This document shows, in pieces, positions 8,654 to 17,426 of a stretch of DNA of 64,000 nt. This stretch comes from Bordetella genomosp. 5 (lineage in GTDB: Bacteria > Pseudomonadota > Gammaproteobacteria > Burkholderiales > Burkholderiaceae_B). The translations under genes were made by a program, and so were the position numbers. The notes under the pieces are model-generated. The model was not told the DNA's origin, made no database searches, and saw nothing but the letters and a program-made list of their open reading frames with translations. Position 1 is the stretch's first letter. Each line of letters begins with the position of its first letter. The DNA lies in the NCBI RefSeq assembly GCF_002261475.1, contig NZ_NEVN01000009.1, positions 372,001-436,000 on the forward strand. The letters run 5' to 3'.

Positions 8654-9529
8654 TTACCTCGCTGCGACCGGGCGGCCGAACAGACCCTGCGGGCGAACCA
8701 GCAGCACCACCAGCAGGACGGAAAAGGCCAGCACGATCTTGTACGACGGCTCGACATACAGGCTCGCGATTTCCTGGGACACGCTGAACAGCAAGGTGCC
8801 CACGACCGCGCCCACCGGATGGCCGATACCGCCCAGCACGACCGCCGCGAACATCGGCATCAGGAGTTCGAAACCGAGTTCGGGCACCACCACCGCCTTG
8901 ATGCCGAGCAGCACGCCGCCCAGCCCGCAGAAGACGCCGCAGAGCGTCCAGAGGCACAGCATCACGCGGCGCGAACGGATTCCGCTCGCCGCGGCGAGGT
9001 CGGGGTTGTCGGCCACCGCCCGCATGCGCCGGCCCAGCGGCGTGGCATGCAGCAGCACGAACACCAGCACCAGGGCCGCCGCGGCGGTGGCGAGGATGTA
9101 GACGTCGGTCGGCAGGATGCGCACGCCGTTGAAGTTCCATGCGCGCACCAGCGGCACGTCCAGGTTGTACTGATCCTGGCCGGCGAAGAACGTGATGGTG
9201 TTGCGCACCACGAACGCCACACCGAGCGAGGCCACCAGCCGCGAGACATTGGACCGATGGGCGAGCGCGCGGAATACCCAGAGATAGAACCCGACCGATA
9301 CCAGCGCGGTGACCAGGCAGGCGGCCACCACCCCGAGCACCAGCGAGCTGCCGACGAAGGTCTGCACGGCGATGGCCGTGTAGGCACCCAGCGTCATGTA
9401 GTCACCGGTGGCGGCGTTGGGAAAGCGCGCGATGCCGAAGACCATCGTGATGGCCAGGACCGGAAGCGCGAGCAGCGTTCCGAGCACGAGGCCATTGATG
9501 GTGGCATTGAGGATGGCGATAGCGTCCAT
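8654..9529 (-). CDS. livH: Branched-chain-type ABC transporter permease (LivH family)
   Basis: This 291-residue permease opens with NGLVLGTLLALPVLAITMVFGIARFPNAA-type sequence characteristic of LivH. The coupling region TPLGRRMRAVADNPDLAAASGI lies near residue 160. About eight membrane segments are predicted by eye. It lies 13 bp after the binding-protein gene and 5 bp before livM. Confidence 0.92.
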   Translation of the reverse strand: MDAIAILNATINGLVLGTLLALPVLAITMVFGIARFPNAATGDYMTLGAYTAIAVQTFVGSSLVLGVVAACLVTALVSVGFYLWVFRALAHRSNVSRLVASLGVAFVVRNTITFFAGQDQYNLDVPLVRAWNFNGVRILPTDVYILATAAAALVLVFVLLHATPLGRRMRAVADNPDLAAASGIRSRRVMLCLWTLCGVFCGLGGVLLGIKAVVVPELGFELLMPMFAAVVLGGIGHPVGAVVGTLLFSVSQEIASLYVEPSYKIVLAFSVLLVVLLVRPQGLFGRPVAAR

Positions 9530-9542
9530 GTGCGCTCCCGCC

Positions 9543-10784
9543 TCAGGCCAGCGACCCAGGCAACGTCTCCTTGAGAACGAGCTTGCCCTGATTGATCTCG
9601 AACACGCCGAAGTCGGGCACCGTCTCGCCCTTTGCGCCGAACTGCAGGCCGGAGGATGCGCCGTCGTAGTCGATGTCCTGCCCCGCCTTCAGCGCGTCGC
9701 GGCCCTGCGCGAACGAACTGACCTTCTGCCCGCCCTGGCCCGTGACCGGCTTGATGCGCTCATTCACCTCGAGCGGCGTGGCGTTGGCGCCGGCGGCCTC
9801 GATCGCGAGCGCCAGGGCGATGACCATGTCGTAGCTCTGCGCCGAGAAAATATCGGGTTCGCGGCGCGTCTTGGCGCGGAAGCGCTCGGCGAAGCTCTTG
9901 TACGTGGGGTGATCGTAGGCCGCGACGTTGGAGATCGAGATGATGCCTTCGGTGGCGTCCTTGCCCAGCGCCTTGACCAGGTCTTCGTTGGCCGTCCAGC
10001 CGGGCATGATGAACTTGCAGTCCTGCCCGCTCTGGTACCACTCCTTGAGCAGAATGGTGGCGTCGGGCCGGTACGAGCCCAGCGCAATGACATCGGGCTT
10101 GGTCGCCAGCACCCGCGAGAGCTCGGTGCGATAGGTGGTCTGGTTGGGCTCGTAGATGATCAGTTCGCTGACCTTGCCCCCGCCCGCCTCCCAGGTTTCG
10201 CGGAAGTAATTCGCCAGGCCCACGAAGGTGGAGTTGTTGAACGCCATCACCGCCGGACGCTTGAACCCGCGGCGGCGCGCGGTTTCGGCGAAGGCCTTGC
10301 CGAACACCGCGTTAGACGCCTGGAACATCCATGCGAGGCCGCGCTTGTTCTCGGTCTGCATTTCAGGCGCGCCGCAGGTGTTCATCATGATGACGCCTGC
10401 GTTGTTCGTGATGGGCATCACCGCCAATCCCACCGCCGACGGCCAGATCCCCACCACCGCCTCGACCTTGTTGATCTCGATCAGCTTCTTGACCGCCAGC
10501 ACGGCCGCATCCGGCTTGGTCTGGTCGTCCTCGGCATAGAGCGCGAGTTTGCGACCCGCTGCGCCCCCGGCCTCGTTGACCTCGTCGACCGCGATGCGTA
10601 TCGATTGCAGCATCGCGCCGCCGTACGGTCCGCCCACCCCGGTGATCGAGTTCAGCGCCCCCAGGCGGAACGGCGCCAGGGCGCCGGATTGTGCCCGGGC
10701 TGCCCAGGGCAGCATGGCGAGCGTTCCCATCGCGACGCTGGTGGCAACAAACTGACGGCGGTTCAAAGTGGTACTCGGCTTCAT
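9543..10784 (-). CDS. Liv-type periplasmic substrate-binding protein, Tat-like signal
   Basis: This 413-residue type I periplasmic binding protein belongs to the LivJ/LivK superfamily. The N-terminus (LNRRQFVATSVAMGTLAMLPWAARAQ) has an RRQF twin-arginine motif, a mild hydrophobic core and an Ala-x-Ala cleavage site, suggesting Tat export. The mature part has the GGPYGGAMLQSIRIAVDEVNEAGG start typical of the family. The ATG at 10784 has AAGGA seven bases upstream, preferred over the in-frame codon at 10811. It feeds the LivHMGF importer; the ligand is unknown. Confidence 0.9.
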   Translation of the reverse strand: MKPSTTLNRRQFVATSVAMGTLAMLPWAARAQSGALAPFRLGALNSITGVGGPYGGAMLQSIRIAVDEVNEAGGAAGRKLALYAEDDQTKPDAAVLAVKKLIEINKVEAVVGIWPSAVGLAVMPITNNAGVIMMNTCGAPEMQTENKRGLAWMFQASNAVFGKAFAETARRRGFKRPAVMAFNNSTFVGLANYFRETWEAGGGKVSELIIYEPNQTTYRTELSRVLATKPDVIALGSYRPDATILLKEWYQSGQDCKFIMPGWTANEDLVKALGKDATEGIISISNVAAYDHPTYKSFAERFRAKTRREPDIFSAQSYDMVIALALAIEAAGANATPLEVNERIKPVTGQGGQKVSSFAQGRDALKAGQDIDYDGASSGLQFGAKGETVPDFGVFEINQGKLVLKETLPGSLA

Positions 10785-10945
10785 ATTCGTTCCTTTCTGC
10801 GCAGTGCGCATTTCGCTGCTTCGAATATGCCGGCAAGGATTGCCCGGCCCCTTGATGCTGTTGTTATCGACCCCTATCGTGCGCTGCGGGGTCTCGTGCC
10901 TGGCGCACGGACGCGGCTGCGTCCCGACGCTGGAACAGGTTCGTC

Positions 10946-12148
10946 TTACTGGATGCTGCCCTCCCGCCGCAACTGCTCCCGGCGTCCGGCATCCACGCCG
11001 AAGCGCGCCAGGACCTCGTCGGTGTGCTCACCATGCAGCGGCGCGGGCCGCGTCACGCGTCCGGGCGTGCGCGAGAAGTGGGTCGGAATGCCGATCGTCT
11101 TCATGCGGCCGATGGTCGGGTGATCGAGCTCCTGGATCATGCCGCGCGCGGCGTAGTGGGGATCGTTGACCGTCTGGCCGAAGTCGTTGATCGGCCCGCA
11201 CGGCACACCGGCCTCCTCGCAACGGCGGATCCACTCGGCGGCGCTCGCACGGGCGAACTCCGCCTCCAGCAGCGCCTCGAGCACCTCGATGTTCGCCATT
11301 CGCTCCGTGTTCGTGACGAAGCGGGGATCGGTGATCCATTCGGGATGGCCCAGCACGTCCGCACACAGCCGCTCCCAGGTGCGCTGGTTGGCCGCGCCGA
11401 CGATGATGTAGCCGTCGCCCGTATGGAAGGCCTGGTAGGGCGCGGACACGCGATGCCGGCTGCCCGTGGCGCGCGGAATCGTGCCCTCCGCGAAGTAGGC
11501 GGCCGCCTCCCAGATGAACCACGGCAGGCCGCACTCGGCGAGCGAGATATCGATGAGCTGGCCCTCGCCGGTGCTGCGCTGGTGCATGCAGGCGGCCAGG
11601 ATGGCGTAGGAGGCGGTCAGGCCCGCCCCGATGTCGTAGATGGCGATGCCGGATTTGAGCGGTCGGCCGTCCGGCTCGCCGGTCATGCTCATGATGCCGG
11701 TCATCCCCTGCGCCACCAGGTCGAAGCCGCCCTTGCCCGAGTACGGGCCGGTCTGTCCATAGCCCGAGATGGAGCAGTACACCAGGCGGGGGTTGATGGC
11801 GCTCAGGGTTTCATAATCGAGCCCGAGCGAGCGCGTCACGCCCACCCGATAGTTTTCGACCAGGACATCGGCCCAGCGCACCAGATCGAGCACGATCTCG
11901 CGCACGGCCGGATGCTTGAGGTTGAGCGAGATGCCGAGCTTGTTGCGATTGATCTGCGCGAAGCAGGTCGATTCGCCGTTCACATAAGGGCCCATCTCGC
12001 GCGAGTCATCGCCACTGCCCGGCTTCTCGACCTTGATCACCTCGGCGCCGAGGTCGGCCAATACCATCGTGCAGTACGGACCGGCCATGATCTGCGACAG
12101 ATCGAGAACCTTCAGGCCGGCCAGGGGCTGCGTTGCGGAAGTCGTCAT
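10946..12148 (-). CDS. CaiB/BaiF family (type III) CoA-transferase
   Basis: This 400-residue protein has the family III CoA-transferase fold. PLAGLKVLDLSQIMAGPYCTMVLADLGAEVIK-type sequence starts it, then VNRNKLGISLNLKHP-like and GFDLVAQGMTGIMSMTGEPDG segments; the latter leads to the usual catalytic Asp region (IAIYDIGAG). It would move CoA between carboxylic acids. AGGAG lies seven bases before the ATG. It is 13 bp downstream of the enoyl-CoA hydratase gene and 160 bp before the binding-protein gene, where an internal promoter is possible. Confidence 0.9.
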   Translation of the reverse strand: MTTSATQPLAGLKVLDLSQIMAGPYCTMVLADLGAEVIKVEKPGSGDDSREMGPYVNGESTCFAQINRNKLGISLNLKHPAVREIVLDLVRWADVLVENYRVGVTRSLGLDYETLSAINPRLVYCSISGYGQTGPYSGKGGFDLVAQGMTGIMSMTGEPDGRPLKSGIAIYDIGAGLTASYAILAACMHQRSTGEGQLIDISLAECGLPWFIWEAAAYFAEGTIPRATGSRHRVSAPYQAFHTGDGYIIVGAANQRTWERLCADVLGHPEWITDPRFVTNTERMANIEVLEALLEAEFARASAAEWIRRCEEAGVPCGPINDFGQTVNDPHYAARGMIQELDHPTIGRMKTIGIPTHFSRTPGRVTRPAPLHGEHTDEVLARFGVDAGRREQLRREGSIQ

Positions 12149-12161
12149 GAATTCGCTCCTG

Positions 12162-12935
12162 TCAGCGACCGACGAAGACCGGCGTTTCCTTGCGCAGGAA
12201 CGCGGCCTTGCCGGCGCGATAATCTTCGGTGTCGAAACAGGCGTAGGGCTCGAGCAGATCCGCCTCGCTCAGGGTCTCGCCCGAGGCCAGCCGGCGCACG
12301 AAGCGCTTGTGCCAGCGATTGGCCAACGGCGCCCCGCGCACGATCCGCTCCACGCACTGCGCCACGGCCTCTTCGAGCGCCGCGTCGTCGACCACGCGCG
12401 TGAGCAGCCCCTTCGACATCGCCTCGGCGGCGTCGAAAACCGAGCCTTCGAGCAGCATCTCCAGGGCGTGCGCCGGCCCGATCAGCGCGACGAGATCGGC
12501 CAGCTCGCGGTAATCGAGGGTGAGCCCGATGCGATTGATGGGGATTCCGAACCGCGCGCTGCGCGCGGCGATCCGCACATCGCACATGGCGGCGATCTCG
12601 AGCCCGCCGCCCACGCAGGCGCCCTCGATGCAGGCCACCGTGGGATGGCGCACGAGCTTGAGGCGATCGGTCATGGCGAGCGTGAATTCGGCATAGTCGC
12701 GCGCCTGCGCCGCGCCTTCCCGGTCTTCGTCGAATCCGCCGATGTCGCTGCCCGCGCAGAACGCGCCGCCGGCACCGCGCAGGACGATGCAGCGGACGGC
12801 GTCGTCCGCATCGAGCGCATCGAAGACGGCGCCGAACTCGCGATACATCTCCAGGGTGAAGGCATTGCGCTTGGCCGGCCGGTCGAACAGGACCCGGGCC
12901 ACCCCGTTGTCTTCGATGGTCAGGCGTACGGTCAT
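12162..12935 (-). CDS. Enoyl-CoA hydratase/isomerase (crotonase) family
   Basis: This is a 257-residue crotonase-fold protein. The oxyanion-hole segments are GGAFCAGSDIGGF near residue 59 and IEGACVGGGLEIAAMCDVRIA near 104. The first catalytic Glu position of true hydratases falls in FGIPINRIGLTLDYRELADLV, where the match is loose, so hydratase, isomerase or thioesterase activity cannot be fixed. The ATG at 12935 overlaps the stop of the metalloenzyme gene by four bases. Confidence 0.88.
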   Translation of the reverse strand: MTVRLTIEDNGVARVLFDRPAKRNAFTLEMYREFGAVFDALDADDAVRCIVLRGAGGAFCAGSDIGGFDEDREGAAQARDYAEFTLAMTDRLKLVRHPTVACIEGACVGGGLEIAAMCDVRIAARSARFGIPINRIGLTLDYRELADLVALIGPAHALEMLLEGSVFDAAEAMSKGLLTRVVDDAALEEAVAQCVERIVRGAPLANRWHKRFVRRLASGETLSEADLLEPYACFDTEDYRAGKAAFLRKETPVFVGR

Positions 12936-13912
12936 GGCCGTGGCTCCAGCAGCAGGCGCGTGCCGTCCAGGACGAGCCTGTCGTCCAGCCAGAGCTGCGC
13001 CTCGGTCACAATGGTGTCGTAGTGCGCGGCCGCCTTGACGGTGCCGCCGATATAAGCGCTGGTGCCGAGCGCGAGCTGGATCGAACCATAGACGCTTTCG
13101 TCGGACAGCATGGTCCCGTCCAGCGTGCAGCAGGGGTTCATGCCCACGCCCAGCTCGCCGAGGTTGTAAACCAGCGGATCCTCGAAACCGGCGAGCAGCT
13201 CGCGAAAACGCGTGGCGAGCGCGCCACCCTCGATGGATACCGCCATGCCGCGTTCGAATACGATGCGTACCGGCTCGTTCTGCACCAGGCCCACGCCGGG
13301 AATGCTGGCATTGACCACGATCACGCCCTCGGCCGTGCCTTCGACCGGCGCGAGGCTGGATTCGAGGCAGTAGCCGGCCGAGATATCGACCGTGTTGGCA
13401 AACCCGTGCAGCGCGCGACCGCGCCGCCCGGCGATGCTCATGCGGATATCCGTACCCGCCGCGCTCGTGACACGCGCATGGCTGGCCTGCGTGAGCGCAT
13501 CGGCAAGCCCCTGAATCTCGGGTCTGAGCGCGTCGAAATCCGCCTTCCAGCCTTCGGCAAGGAAGAAGTCGGGCTTGTCCGATTCGGGCAGCACGATCAC
13601 GCCCACGCCCGCCTTCGTGGCCTGTTGCCGCGCTTCGGTGTGCGCCGCATTGGCGCGCGTCAGCGCAATCACGAGATCGGCTGCGCGCATGGCCTGGGCC
13701 ACCACTTCCGAGAAGCCGCCGCCATGCTGGCGGCTGCCGGCGATCTGCAACAGATGCAGGGTCGCGCCGCACTCCTGCAGGGCGATCGCAAGCGGCTGCA
13801 CATTGTGCTCGGTATAGAAGTCGTAGAGCACCAGCACGTTCATGCCCTGGCGCGCGCCGCCCAATACGTGGGTGACCTTGCGCGCATTGTCGAGTTTGAG
13901 CAGGGTATTCAT
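12932..13912 (-). CDS. M29 aminopeptidase/NicX-like metalloenzyme
   Basis: This 326-residue protein belongs to the thermophilic aminopeptidase (M29)-like group that includes 2,5-dihydroxypyridine dioxygenase NicX. Visible family blocks are AAGTDIRMSIAGRRGRA near residue 158, PVEGTAEGVIVVNASIPG near 196, NLGELGVGMNPCCTLDG near 263 and HYDTIVTEAQLWLDD near 302. Glu of PVEG and His-x-Asp of HYD are likely metal ligands. In the block before HYD, most relatives I recall carry His (xHIALG) while this protein has SIQLALG. It overlaps the genes on both sides by four bases. Confidence 0.7.
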   Translation of the reverse strand: MNTLLKLDNARKVTHVLGGARQGMNVLVLYDFYTEHNVQPLAIALQECGATLHLLQIAGSRQHGGGFSEVVAQAMRAADLVIALTRANAAHTEARQQATKAGVGVIVLPESDKPDFFLAEGWKADFDALRPEIQGLADALTQASHARVTSAAGTDIRMSIAGRRGRALHGFANTVDISAGYCLESSLAPVEGTAEGVIVVNASIPGVGLVQNEPVRIVFERGMAVSIEGGALATRFRELLAGFEDPLVYNLGELGVGMNPCCTLDGTMLSDESVYGSIQLALGTSAYIGGTVKAAAHYDTIVTEAQLWLDDRLVLDGTRLLLEPRP

Positions 13913-15255
13913 GCGCGTGCCTCCCCGGCGACGTGCACGATGGCCTGCTCCAGGATGTCGAGGCCGCGCGCGAGCTCGGCCTCGCTCATGCACAGGGGTC
14001 CGAGAAAACGGAGCACATTGCCGTGAAAGCCCGCCTTGACCAGAATGAGGCCGGCCTCGTACGCCCGTTGCACGATCCGCGCGGCCAGCGCCGACGCGGG
14101 CTCCGCGCCGGCCTTGTCCTGCACGATCTCGACGGCGCGCATCGCGCCCACGCCGCGCGCGTCGCCCACGATTTCGATCTCGCGGACCCAGCGTGCAAAC
14201 CGCGCCTCCAGGATCTCGCCGATGCGCCGGGCCTTGCCCGCGTAGTCGTCGCGCGCCATCACCTTCAGCGTGGCGAGCGCGGCGGCGCACGACAGCGGGT
14301 TGCCGGCATAGGTGCCGCCCAGCCCGCCGAGGTCGGGCGCGTCCATCAATTCGGCACGGCCGACGACCGCCGCGATCGGCATTCCGCCGCCCATCGACTT
14401 CGCCAGCGTGTAGAGGTCGGCCTGCACGCCCGCATGCTCGGTGGCGAACCAATGGCCGGTGCGGCAAAAGCCCGACTGGATCTCGTCGGCGATCAGCACG
14501 ATGCCGTGCCGGGTGCAGTAATCGCGCAGGCTGCGCATGAACTCGGGCGGCGCGACATGGAAACCGCCCTCCCCCTGCACCGGCTCGATCACGACAGCCG
14601 CGACCTGATCCGCGCCGATCTCGCTTTCAATCATGCGCCGCAGGCGATCGAACGCGTGCCGGCCGCTGGCCTCGGCGTCGTCCCGGCTGCGATAGGCCAC
14701 CGGGAACGGCGCCCGGTACACCTCGGAGGCGAGCGGCCCGAAGCCCGTTTTGTAGCCGGGCGCCTTGGCCGTGAGCGACAAGGCCATGAAGGTGCGGCCG
14801 TGAAATGCGTTTTCGAATGCGACCACGGCGGCGCGGCCCGTGGCGCGGCGCGCGATCTTGATGGCGTTTTCGATCGCTTCGGCGCCGGTGCTCTGCAGCA
14901 TGACCTTCTTGGGCCAGTCACCGGGCACGCGCTCGATCAGCGCTTCGGCGAGTTCGATGTAGCCGGGATACATCACGATGTTGAAGCAGGTGTGCAGGTA
15001 GGCATCCGCCTGGGCCTTCACGGCCTCCACCACTTCCGGATGCGCATGGCCCACGTTCAAGGTGCCGATGCCGCCCGCGAAATCCAGGTACTCCCGACCA
15101 TCCAGGTCGGTGATCGTGGCGCCGCTGGCATGGCGGGCGAACACGGGGGGTCCGTTGACCACGCCGCGCGCGACATGCGCCGCGCGCCGTGACATGTATT
15201 CCTGGCAGCGCGGGCCCGGGCCGGCCGCCTTCGAAGATTCGATCTGCAAAGCCAT
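13909..15255 (-). CDS. Class III PLP aminotransferase, 4-aminobutyrate aminotransferase-like
   Basis: This 448-residue enzyme is a GabT-type class III transaminase. GTLNVGHAHPEVVEAV and QSTGAEAIENAIKIARRATGR lie in the first third; IEPVQGEGGFHVAP and LIADEIQSGFCRTG supply the Asp that pairs with PLP nitrogen; TLAKSMGGGMPIAAVVGR contains the Schiff-base Lys. Substrate could be 4-aminobutyrate or another omega-amino acid. AGGAG sits only one or two bases before ATG 15255, so the in-frame TTG at 15249 may be the real start. It is the promoter-proximal gene of the accessory operon. Confidence 0.88.
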   Translation of the reverse strand: MALQIESSKAAGPGPRCQEYMSRRAAHVARGVVNGPPVFARHASGATITDLDGREYLDFAGGIGTLNVGHAHPEVVEAVKAQADAYLHTCFNIVMYPGYIELAEALIERVPGDWPKKVMLQSTGAEAIENAIKIARRATGRAAVVAFENAFHGRTFMALSLTAKAPGYKTGFGPLASEVYRAPFPVAYRSRDDAEASGRHAFDRLRRMIESEIGADQVAAVVIEPVQGEGGFHVAPPEFMRSLRDYCTRHGIVLIADEIQSGFCRTGHWFATEHAGVQADLYTLAKSMGGGMPIAAVVGRAELMDAPDLGGLGGTYAGNPLSCAAALATLKVMARDDYAGKARRIGEILEARFARWVREIEIVGDARGVGAMRAVEIVQDKAGAEPASALAARIVQRAYEAGLILVKAGFHGNVLRFLGPLCMSEAELARGLDILEQAIVHVAGEARA

Positions 15256-15313
15256 TCTCCTGAAATCGTGCGTCCCAAGACATCGGACGACTGCAGGTTA
15301 TTCCCGGAACAAT

Positions 15314-15361
15314 ATTGTGTCAATTCCAAATCACAATTTAGTTATCTTGATTGTGCACAAT
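15314..15361. promoter_or_regulatory. Half-site array between the aminotransferase operon and GntR gene
   Basis: The AT-rich divergent region holds ATTGTG at 15314-15319, CACAAT at 15332-15337 and the perfect palindrome ATTGTGCACAAT at 15350-15361. Successive units begin 18 bp apart. The first two form an inverted repeat with a 12-bp spacer. Position and symmetry suggest operators for the adjacent FadR-type regulator. The role is inferred. Confidence 0.6.
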
Positions 15362-15422
15362 TTTGAGTTCGATGCGATGATATGATTTTCTCCTCAAAAA
15401 AATGGCGATCAGGGACGTGAAA

Positions 15423-16118
15423 ATGGCAACCCGAGACAAACCCGTAGACAGTGCCGACCCGGCGCCGAAGCGACCCATGGTGTCGACCCAGGCGGTGCTG
15501 CGCGATGTGCGCGCCCGCATCGCGTCGCAGTCAGTGCTGCCGGGCTCGCGCTTGCCCGAGGAAGATCTGGCGCAGCACTACGGCATCACCCGCGCGAAGG
15601 CGCGCGAGGTGCTGGCCACCCTCGAAGACCGCGGCCTGATCGAGCGCGTTCCCAACAAGGGCGCGGTCGTGGTGCCGGTGGACATGGAGACCACTTATCG
15701 TCTGTACGAAGTGCGTGAATCGCTCGATAGCCTGACCGTGCGCCTCGCCATGCAACACGCCCGGCCCGAAGACTGGGTCGAGCTGCAGGAATGGCTGGGC
15801 CCGCCGTTCGAGCAGAGCCTGCGCGACGGTGATATCGAGGCCCACGTGAACACCATCATGCGGTTCCGCGACCGGCTGGCCGAGCTGGCCGCCAACCCCG
15901 TGCTCAGCGACCTCATCGAACGCATCTACGAGCGCACGCGCGTGACGATGCGGCGCGTGGCGCTGCTGCCCGGCCGTGCCGACACCGGGATCCTGCAATA
16001 CCGCGACCTGCTCGCGGCGATGGTGGCCGGCGACTACGACCGGGCCGAGCGCTGCGTGCGCGCGCTCAACCAGGGCGCGCGCGATTCGATCCAGCGCTAC
16101 AAGGACTACCTGATCTGA
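15423..16118 (+). CDS. GntR-family regulator, FadR/FCD type
   Basis: This is a protein of about 231 residues with an N-terminal winged helix (VLRDVRARIASQSVLPGSRLPEEDLAQ, then YGITRAKAREVLATLEDRGLIERVPNKGAVVVP) and an all-helical FCD ligand domain from about residue 85. The FCD metal-binding pattern is plausible from the Asp/His-rich segment around EAHVNTIMRFRDRLAEL, but I cannot map all ligands. ATG 15423 has AGGGA seven bases upstream; ATG 15402 is in frame but has no ribosome site. It diverges from the Liv/aminotransferase operon and most likely controls it. Confidence 0.85.
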   Translation: MATRDKPVDSADPAPKRPMVSTQAVLRDVRARIASQSVLPGSRLPEEDLAQHYGITRAKAREVLATLEDRGLIERVPNKGAVVVPVDMETTYRLYEVRESLDSLTVRLAMQHARPEDWVELQEWLGPPFEQSLRDGDIEAHVNTIMRFRDRLAELAANPVLSDLIERIYERTRVTMRRVALLPGRADTGILQYRDLLAAMVAGDYDRAERCVRALNQGARDSIQRYKDYLI

Positions 16119-16145
16119 CCGCCGCGCTGCAGGAAAAACGGGGGG

Positions 16146-16299
16146 AAAGGCCCCCACGCCGCGCCTTCGGCTTGCTGCCCCCCAAGGGGGCGTTTTTTGT
16201 CTTGGGGCGGCCCGGCGACAAAAAAGGCCCCCACGCCGCGCCTTCGGCTTGCTGCCCCCGAGGGAGATTTTCTGTCTTGGGGCGGCCCTAAGACAAAAA
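16146..16299. repeat. Two tandem copies of a 77-bp hairpin-rich repeat
   Basis: Copy 1 is 16146-16222 and copy 2 is 16223-16299, in direct orientation. Both begin with AAAGGCCCCCACGCCGCGCC and share about 35 identical bases (16148-16182 and 16225-16259), then differ modestly. Each copy ends in a T-rich/A-rich inverted repeat, for example TTTTTTGTC at 16193-16201 with GACAAAAAA at 16217-16225. The block resembles dispersed intergenic repeats seen in Burkholderiales, from memory. It lies between the convergent GntR and fba genes. Confidence 0.8.
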
Positions 16300-16332
16300 A
16301 AGGCCGGACGCACGAGGCGTCCGGCCTTTTTT
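16295..16332. terminator. Bidirectional intrinsic terminator between gntR and fba
   Basis: A perfect 9-bp stem, GGCCGGACG at 16302-16310 and CGTCCGGCC at 16318-16326, has a 7-base loop. It is flanked by seven A on one side and six T on the other. It can end transcription from the GntR gene on plus and fba on minus, whose stop is at 16362. Confidence 0.92.
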
Positions 16333-16361
16333 CTTCAGGGCCGTTGCCGGCCCCGTCAGCT

Positions 16362-17426
16362 TTACTGCACGACCTGGGCCAGCTTGCCGCTGGCGTACTG
16401 CTGCGCGATCTCGGTCAGGGGCAGCGCCTTGATCTTGCTGGCGTTGCCGGCCGTGCCGAACTCGGTGTAGCGGGCCACGCAGATCGCCTTGGCGGCGGCG
16501 CGGGCGGGCTTGAGGTATTCGCGCGGGTCGAACTTGGTGGGGTTCTCGGCGAAGAAGCGGCGGATCGCGCCGGTCATGGCCAGACGGATATCGGTGTCGA
16601 TATTGATCTTGCGCACGCCGAACTTGATGGCTTCCTGGATCTCTTCGACGGGCACGCCGTAGGTTTCCTTCATGTCGCCGCCGAATTCGCGGATCTCGGC
16701 CAGCAGCTCCTGCGGCACGCTCGACGAGCCGTGCATCACCAGGTGGGTGTTGGGCAGGCGGGCGTGGATTTCCTTGATGCGCTTGATCGACAGGATGTCG
16801 CCGGTGGGCTTGCGCGTGAACTTGTAGGCGCCGTGGCTGGTGCCGATGGCGATGGCCAGGGCGTCGAGCTGGGTCTGGCGCACGAAGTCGGCGGCCTGCT
16901 CGGGATCGGTCAGCAGCTGATCCATGGTCAGCTTGCCGTCGGCGCCGTGGCCGTCTTCCTTGTCGCCTTCCATGGTTTCGAGCGAGCCCAGGCAGCCGAG
17001 TTCGCCTTCGACCGTCACGCCCAGCTTGTGCGCCATGTCGACGACCTTGCGGGTCACGTCGACGTTGTAGTCGTAGTCGGCGATGGTCTTGCCGTCTTCT
17101 TTCAGCGAACCGTCCATCATGACGCTGGAGAAGCCCAGATTGATCGCACCCTGACAGACGGACGGCGACTGGCCGTGATCCTGGTGCATCACCACGGGGA
17201 TGTGCGGATACGACTCGACGGCGGCCTGGATCAGATACTTGAGGAAGCCTTCGCCCGCGTATTTGCGTGCACCGGCGGAGGCCTGCATGATCACCGGACT
17301 GTCGGTCTCGGCGGCCGCTTCCATGATGGCCTGGACTTGTTCCAGGTTATTGACGTTGAAGGCGGGGATGCCATAACCGTGCTCGGCGGCGTGGTCGAGC
17401 AACTGGCGCATGGAAACTAGGGCCAT
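16362..17426 (-). CDS. fba: Fructose-1,6-bisphosphate aldolase, class II
   Basis: This 354-residue zinc aldolase cleaves fructose-1,6-bisphosphate to DHAP and glyceraldehyde-3-phosphate. Motifs are [12 protein letters not shown] near residue 76 (zinc His and catalytic Asp), [10 protein letters not shown] near 140, [11 protein letters not shown] near 178 and [14 protein letters not shown] near 207, with [16 protein letters not shown] near 260 for phosphate binding. Length matches the CalvinBenson-type FbaA common in betaproteobacteria. An AAGGAGGT ribosome site (17440-17433) lies six bases before the ATG. It is monocistronic with a strong terminator. Confidence 0.97.
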   Translation of the reverse strand: MALVSMRQLLDHAAEHGYGIPAFNVNNLEQVQAIMEAAAETDSPVIMQASAGARKYAGEGFLKYLIQAAVESYPHIPVVMHQDHGQSPSVCQGAINLGFSSVMMDGSLKEDGKTIADYDYNVDVTRKVVDMAHKLGVTVEGELGCLGSLETMEGDKEDGHGADGKLTMDQLLTDPEQAADFVRQTQLDALAIAIGTSHGAYKFTRKPTGDILSIKRIKEIHARLPNTHLVMHGSSSVPQELLAEIREFGGDMKETYGVPVEEIQEAIKFGVRKINIDTDIRLAMTGAIRRFFAENPTKFDPREYLKPARAAAKAICVARYTEFGTAGNASKIKALPLTEIAQQYASGKLAQVVQ

